A stretch of DNA of 64,000 nt. Origin: Sporomusa acidovorans (GTDB lineage Bacteria; Bacillota; Negativicutes; Sporomusales; Sporomusaceae). The stretch's first letter is position 1. Every line of letters begins with the position of its first letter. The notes beneath the pieces were generated by a model. That model worked only from the letters and a program-made list of their open reading frames with translations. It was not told the DNA's origin and did not search any database. Where the stretch lies: the NCBI RefSeq assembly GCF_002257695.2, contig NZ_CP155571.1; one strand, given 5' to 3'. Shown here one piece after another: positions 60,452 through 64,000 of the stretch. A program made the position numbers and the translations under genes.

Positions 60452-61068
60452 TCTTGTTCACCCTTTACATTTTCAATAATAAACGTGCAGCTTCTCTCAA
60501 TCTCTGTTATCAAGGCGTCAAGGCGATGGCAAAAATAACTGTGCGACACCAAAGCCAAAACCGCTACGCACAAGCCGGTCGCCGTCGCCACTAAAGCTTC
60601 ACCGACACCACCGGTTATCGCCACCGGGTTACTATTATTTACATTAAGCACACTAAATGAGCCAATCATTCCCAAGACCGTTCCTAATAGTCCCAGCAGC
60701 GGCGCAAGAGTAACAATTGTATCCAAATATCCGAGTTGTTTGCGCAACTGGGCAGATTCCCAGGCGGTAACACTTTCAAATGCCTCTTTCATATTTGTTG
60801 TATCGCCGCGAAAGCGCAGCCCGGCGGCAAGTACGCGTGCAACCACTCCCGGTGATTGTTCGCAAATCTTAGCTGCACCCGTCCAATCGGCATTGCTGAT
60901 TTTGTCTTGAAGATTTTCAAAAAAACCTGGCGCCTGTCGATTGTTGCGTCGATAATAGCGCCACCGTTCCAATACAATTGCCACAACGCAAACGGAACAC
61001 AACAAGAGCGGATACATAACCAAACCCCCTTGCTGAAATAACCGCGTTGCTTCCCGTATACTATCCAT
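60448..61068 (-). CDS. exbB: ExbB proton channel protein (MotA/TolQ family)
   Basis: 206 residues, three helices: FQQGGLVMYPLLLCSVCVVAIVLERW, YLDTIVTLAPLLGLLGTVLGMIGSFSVLN, and TGGVGEALVATATGLCVAVLALVSHSYF. ATG 61068 with GAGAGGTG 9 nt upstream is chosen over the longer frame. The attenuator-like hairpin at 61099-61118 lies just ahead of it. Confidence 0.94.
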   Translation of the reverse strand: MDSIREATRLFQQGGLVMYPLLLCSVCVVAIVLERWRYYRRNNRQAPGFFENLQDKISNADWTGAAKICEQSPGVVARVLAAGLRFRGDTTNMKEAFESVTAWESAQLRKQLGYLDTIVTLAPLLGLLGTVLGMIGSFSVLNVNNSNPVAITGGVGEALVATATGLCVAVLALVSHSYFCHRLDALITEIERSCTFIIENVKGEQE

Positions 61069-61098
61069 AATCAATCGCACCTCTCGCAAAAAATAAAA

Positions 61099-61118
61099 CC
61101 CCGTGCATCAACACGGAG
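61099..61118 (-). terminator. Terminator/attenuator between the zinc-ribbon gene and exbB
   Basis: On the minus strand CTCCGTG, a 6-nt loop and CACGGGG (one G-U pair) are followed by TTTTATTTTTT. The 15-20 nt before it (GAGAGCC, AAGAGCTCCGTG) repeat those before the leader terminator at 61390-61429. Confidence 0.7.
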
Positions 61119-61133
61119 CTCTTGGCTCTCTAC

Positions 61134-61334
61134 TTATGTTATATGATTCTTGGAGCAACCAGCATTTGCAGTGTGCCAATGCAAATCGTCGGCTTCCACA
61201 TACTGTATATGGCCGCATCTGGGACATTTAATCTCCACATATTTTATACACCCTTTAAATAATAGACGATTGCATTTAGGGCAACGAAACGCTATTGTTT
61301 CTGAATGCTGGACTTTCAAAGAAACTTTTCGCAT
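61134..61334 (-). CDS. Com-like four-Cys zinc-ribbon protein, candidate operon regulator
   Basis: 66 residues (MRKVSLKVQHSETIAF, then RCPKCNRLLFKG, IKYVEIKCPRCGHIQYVEADDLHWH). The CPKC...CPRC pattern with RLLFKG and EIKCPRCG resembles the phage Mu Com family, small zinc-ribbon proteins known for binding RNA to regulate translation. ATG 61334 has AAGGAAGG upstream; the longer frame to 61451 runs through the leader. As first gene of the heme operon between two look-alike terminators, it is a candidate for control of read-through. That role is inference. Confidence 0.65.
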   Translation of the reverse strand: MRKVSLKVQHSETIAFRCPKCNRLLFKGCIKYVEIKCPRCGHIQYVEADDLHWHTANAGCSKNHIT

Positions 61335-61338
61335 GAGT

Positions 61339-61374
61339 TCACCTTCCTTGGTATAGTCGGCAACACTGACGCAT
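61339..61374 (-). CDS. Possible 11-residue leader peptide
   Basis: ATG 61374 with AGGAGA 9 nt upstream encodes MRQCCRLYQGR and stops 4 nt before the zinc-ribbon start. The paired Cys codons and tight coupling would suit a translation-sensing leader, but it may be chance. Confidence 0.25.
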   Translation of the reverse strand: MRQCCRLYQGR

Positions 61375-61389
61375 GGTAGGTTATCTCCT

Positions 61390-61429
61390 AAAAAAGAAAC
61401 CTCCGTGCTATACATTTGTTGGCACGGAG
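61390..61429 (-). terminator. Leader terminator of the heme operon
   Basis: On the minus strand CTCCGTGC (61422-61429) and GCACGGAG (61401-61408) form an 8-bp stem followed by GTTTCTTTTTT (61390-61400). It lies between the Fur-controlled promoter and the first gene, so most transcripts could end here unless antitermination occurs. Confidence 0.75.
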
Positions 61430-61452
61430 CTCTTAGGCTCTCTCTTTTCATC

Positions 61453-61471
61453 GATAATGGTTTTCATTCTC
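61453..61471 (-). promoter_or_regulatory. Fur box of the heme operon
   Basis: The plus-strand sequence GATAATGGTTTTCATTCTC matches the 19-bp Fur consensus GATAATGATTATCATTATC at 16 positions. It covers the predicted transcription start at about 61471. Confidence 0.75.
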
Positions 61472-61477
61472 AATTAC

Positions 61478-61506
61478 ATTATAAAATAGCAGACCTTGCA
61501 TGTCAA
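61478..61506 (-). promoter_or_regulatory. Consensus sigma-A promoter of the heme operon
   Basis: On the minus strand TTGACA (61501-61506), exactly 17 nt and TATAAT (61478-61483) match the consensus at every position, so control must come mainly from Fur and the downstream terminators. Confidence 0.9.
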
Positions 61507-61515
61507 GTATAAATA

Positions 61516-61685
61516 TAGGGGCAAACAGGGACGGTTCTAAACTTGCTCTTCACTATTTTTTAGTAACGGCTTACCCTAGATTCACTGATTCCTCCAAAAA
61601 GCCGGCCAATTTGTTTTAATGCAATCGACGAATTTTTTCTTATTTCTTTGATAACCTCATTCCCTATCCAGTCTTCTCTAATCAA
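61516..61685 (-). mobile_element. RAYT element relic (3' end)
   Basis: One REP-like end (AGGGACGGTTCTAAACTTGC) plus the last ~35 codons of the transposase (EVIKEIRKNSSIALKQIGRLFGGISESRVSRY). The rest is gone. It adjoins the heme operon promoter. Confidence 0.75.
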
Positions 61686-62482
61686 ATAAAGAATACCGGT
61701 TCTTTTCGTTGTTTGCACTTTTCACTTAATCTGATTGCGGTGTCTTTGACTATACCAGTTTTCATTGTTTTAGCGTTTTGAGGGCAGCACTTAATACAAG
61801 CGCAGCATAAAATACATTTTTCCTTATCAGGTAAATAATTATTTTCTAAATCGATTGCACCAACCGGACACGCCTCCACACAAACTCCGCATTTTGAACA
61901 TGTATTACTAATTGCTATAAAATCAACAGTCCATGTCTTCGAATCTCCTCTATACGGATAGTTGCCGGGTACATTTATATCAGAAATATCATCGACCGAT
62001 GAAATAGATAGTAGTTTTTCATTTATTTTACTTCCTAGTAATTCTGCTTGATGTAAGTCGCTTGCATCAGGACGATTTACCGCAATTGGTGTTTCGAAAC
62101 TAGAAAAAGAATGTTCCCCAATACACGCCGCACAGGCAATTGGTATACATCCACGTTTAATTAAAATATCCTTAAGTTCAAGTAATGCATCGTCATATTC
62201 GCGGTTACCATAAACAACAATACATACCGTAGGTGTATTACAAGCTTTAACCGATTGCAGCCAGTCAATTACAAGCGCTGGTACTCTTCCAACATAAACT
62301 GGCACAGCAACAAGAAGTAATTCGTTTTCCGATGTTTGTAATTGTTGATTCCGCGCATCTGGTTTGGTAATATCTATTAGTTCGACAGTGCTATGGCTAA
62401 TTCCACGTGCAATACTTTGAATAATTGTTTTTGATGTTCCCGTAGGTGAAAAACAAACCAGTTTCAGTGATTGTATTTTCAT
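61682..62482 (-). CDS. EFR1-type flavodoxin-ferredoxin fusion
   Basis: 266 residues. The N-terminal ~165 are flavodoxin-like (VCFSPTGTSKTIIQSIARG, VAVPVYVGRVPALVIDWL). The C-terminal part holds two 4Fe-4S sites, CSKCGVCVEACPVGA and CILCCACIKCCP. Such proteins move low-potential electrons in anaerobes. It is downstream of the PNPOx-like gene with its own spacing; the partner is not known. Confidence 0.85.
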   Translation of the reverse strand: MKIQSLKLVCFSPTGTSKTIIQSIARGISHSTVELIDITKPDARNQQLQTSENELLLVAVPVYVGRVPALVIDWLQSVKACNTPTVCIVVYGNREYDDALLELKDILIKRGCIPIACAACIGEHSFSSFETPIAVNRPDASDLHQAELLGSKINEKLLSISSVDDISDINVPGNYPYRGDSKTWTVDFIAISNTCSKCGVCVEACPVGAIDLENNYLPDKEKCILCCACIKCCPQNAKTMKTGIVKDTAIRLSEKCKQRKEPVFFI

Positions 62483-62702
62483 TAGCTATCCTCCACATTC
62501 TTTAAATAATGATTTATTCATTTAATACTTTATTTACCAGGTCGGTATATAAAATCCTGCAGATATGATTATCCTGAATAAATTTTAATTGGAGGATAGT
62601 AATCAAATACTGACATCCGCATCGAAAAATAAGAACTAGCCTCGGAAAGCTAGCTCTTATTTTCCTATTTCAATATGACTGATTAGACAGCTGGTTTGCC
62701 GG
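62483..62702. other. Intergenic region with one terminator
   Basis: Contains the hairpin AAGAACTAGC/GCTAGCTCTT (62631-62640, 62649-62658, one G-U pair) with a TATTTTT tail on the minus strand. It ends the PNPOx-like gene. Nothing else is evident. Confidence 0.5.
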
Positions 62703-63113
62703 TTATACACTATGTGTTTCAAAACACTTTTCGAGCCAGCAGGTGGCCTGGTTTGTATCAAACCTAAAAATGCAATACTCAGGGTCATCCACACCTTTTT
62801 GAAAATGCTCAATAAACCAATCCTGCCACAATTCTTTTTTGACAACTGCATCGTGAACTATTTCAATCTCACCCAATAACGTAACACTGTCGCCGCCTAA
62901 ATAATAACAAATGCTTGCTTTCGGATTTTTTTTAAAATGAGCAATTTTGGCGGAACTTGTCCCTGTAGCCATCCAGATCGTCCGGATTCCCTCCGCTTTG
63001 ATCTTTGACAATACGCAAATACGGGGATATCCCGCTTCATTGATGGATGCCAGTGTCACCACATCACATTTTGCCAAAAGTTCACCAGCTTTTTCCAAAA
63101 TAATTTTTTTCAT
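62703..63113 (-). CDS. PNPOx-like split-barrel flavin-binding protein
   Basis: 136 residues with the pyridoxamine-phosphate-oxidase-like barrel: DVVTLASINEAGYPRICVLSKIKAEGIRTIWMATGTSSAKIAHFKKNPKASICY and DSVTLLGEIEIVHD. Members bind FMN or F420/heme. ATG 63113 with AGGAGG is chosen over the longer frame. The substrate is unknown. It is adjacent to the WYL regulator, which probably controls it. Confidence 0.82.
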   Translation of the reverse strand: MKKIILEKAGELLAKCDVVTLASINEAGYPRICVLSKIKAEGIRTIWMATGTSSAKIAHFKKNPKASICYYLGGDSVTLLGEIEIVHDAVVKKELWQDWFIEHFQKGVDDPEYCIFRFDTNQATCWLEKCFETHSV

Positions 63114-63179
63114 ACACAAAACGCCTCCTTTTTTCCTAATAGTACTACAAAAAACAGGACAACTGTGTGTCCTGTTCAA

Positions 63180-64000
63180 TCAGTTATATCTTTCCGCCGT
63201 TTTTAAAATTATCTTGCCGACTGTTTCTCGTAAATCAGCAGGAGCCAATACCTCTGCCTTATCTCCGAAACTTAAAATCCATCGCAGAGTAAAGTCCAAA
63301 TTGGTGTAGCCCCGCTGAAATAAAAGCTTTCCGTCAGGGGTCTTCGTGTAACTGGCGGGGCCATATTCCTCTACCAGCAGGTATTCCACGCTCTCGTCAA
63401 AGAGTATCACCATGTCCCGGTCATCTCTCAGATGGGCATCAAAATCTATTTTTTCCGGTGGTATCATACCTATCGAATACTTTTCCTCCGTCAAATTAAG
63501 CCTCCATAGACGCCCCAGCTTAAACATACGAAAATCCTGCCTCGCCATACAGTATCCAAATACATACCACGCCGACCACTTGAAAACTATAAAATACGGT
63601 CCGATGGTACGAAAAGTCACACCTTTATCTGAGTAATATGCAAAAGTAACAATGCGTCTTTGCTCTATGGCAGTACGCAACAAATTTATTTTCTTCGAAA
63701 GACTGTCCTTATAGTGCGAGGCCAAATCTATCACTATGTTGTCTTTGAGGGAGACAACCGCATCAGACGCAGGAGTGAGTTTTTGCACCAATCTTCCGAG
63801 ACGTGAAGTGGCGTCCACTGATTCAAGCCCCTTCAAGGCAATAAGAATATTTTGCAGTTCCTCTTTAGTCATCAAGTTTTTATCCAGCTTATATCCCTCT
63901 GCAATGGAAATCCCACCGCCAGCACCCTGCCGGGTCACAATGGGAAAACCTGCTTTGCACAGGTCGTCAATATCACGTCCGATAGTGCGACGAGTAACTT
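63180..64000 (-). CDS. WYL-domain transcriptional regulator (YafY family), runs off right edge
   Basis: The frame is open to base 64000, so the N-terminal HTH is cut; the visible part starts RRTIGRDIDDLCKAGFPIVTRQGAGGGI, the end of a winged helix. A WYL domain follows (IEQRRIVTFAYYSDKGVTFRTIGPYFIVFKWSAWYVFGYC), then a C-terminal extension DFTLRWILSFGDKAEVLAPADLRETVGKII. WYL domains sense nucleotides or other small ligands. It is 66 nt upstream of the PNPOx-like gene, which it may regulate. Confidence 0.9.
   Translation of the reverse strand, partial: VTRRTIGRDIDDLCKAGFPIVTRQGAGGGISIAEGYKLDKNLMTKEELQNILIALKGLESVDATSRLGRLVQKLTPASDAVVSLKDNIVIDLASHYKDSLSKKINLLRTAIEQRRIVTFAYYSDKGVTFRTIGPYFIVFKWSAWYVFGYCMARQDFRMFKLGRLWRLNLTEEKYSIGMIPPEKIDFDAHLRDDRDMVILFDESVEYLLVEEYGPASYTKTPDGKLLFQRGYTNLDFTLRWILSFGDKAEVLAPADLRETVGKIILKTAERYN

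Noticed and set aside
1..64000. CRISPR array, tRNA or rRNA genes
   Set aside because: No regularly spaced repeat array and no cloverleaf or rRNA-like segment was noticed on either strand; this was a visual search, not a model-based scan.

Overview
This window most likely comes from an anaerobic, diderm Firmicute of the Negativicutes (Sporomusa/Pelosinus/Anaerospora type). It combines Firmicute-style Shine-Dalgarno sites, sigma-A promoters and intrinsic terminators with a complete outer-membrane energising system (TonB, ExbB, ExbD and a TonB-dependent receptor), and it carries B12-dependent propanediol metabolism in a microcompartment. That assignment is an inference from gene content. I saw no rRNA, tRNA or CRISPR array.

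Layout. 1-2.2 kb: the left-edge N-terminus of a membrane sensor, divergent from a receiver-histidine kinase. 2.4-8.6 kb: L-rhamnose catabolism (DeoR regulator, mutarotase, MFS transporter, RhaD, RhaA, RhaB). 9.3-14 kb: 2-hydroxyacid metabolism (FMN hydroxyacid oxidase, NAD 2-hydroxyacid dehydrogenase) with a decayed sigma-54 regulator, then an MGMT-family protein and a complete RAYT (REP-associated transposase) element. 15-23.5 kb: an Fbp/AEP-type ABC importer with two ATPases and a fused permease, plus a binding protein-histidine kinase-response regulator triplet. 23.7-32.6 kb: accessory DNA, with a deleted diguanylate cyclase, an IS1182-like element, RAYT relics, a deletion-scarred GntP/PPC remnant, a permease, and its PrpR-like sigma-54 regulator with a clear -24/-12 promoter. 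32.7-49.8 kb: a pdu microcompartment locus in near-Salmonella order (U V A B C D E G H K J L, a flavoprotein, N O P S T, a membrane protein), with divergent pduQ and a convergent eutJ-like gene. 50-61.5 kb: Fur-controlled iron/heme genes, consisting of a short Fur-regulated transcript with a 28-residue ORF and a long operon for heme uptake and probably anaerobic heme opening (small zinc-ribbon protein, exbB, exbD, tonB, heme ABC importer, ABC-2 exporter, flavodoxin, HutW/ChuW-like radical SAM enzyme, TonB-dependent receptor). 61.5-64 kb: RAYT relic, EFR1-type ferredoxin, PNPOx-like protein and a WYL regulator running off the right edge.

How it fits together. Rhamnose cleavage by RhaD gives dihydroxyacetone phosphate and L-lactaldehyde. 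Reduction of lactaldehyde gives 1,2-propanediol, the substrate of the pdu compartment 24 kb away, so the window can carry most of a rhamnose-to-propionate/propanol route. No dedicated lactaldehyde reductase, propionate kinase or PocR is visible here.

The least expected signals are: (i) a repeated leader/terminator module on both sides of the small zinc-ribbon gene that opens the heme operon; (ii) 24-nt-phased repeats in front of a promoter that lies inside a terminator loop upstream of the ABC binding protein; (iii) overlapping hairpins in the pdu leader; (iv) a flavoprotein with a predicted shell-targeting helix in the pduM position; and (v) a three-helix structured element next to an XRE gene.
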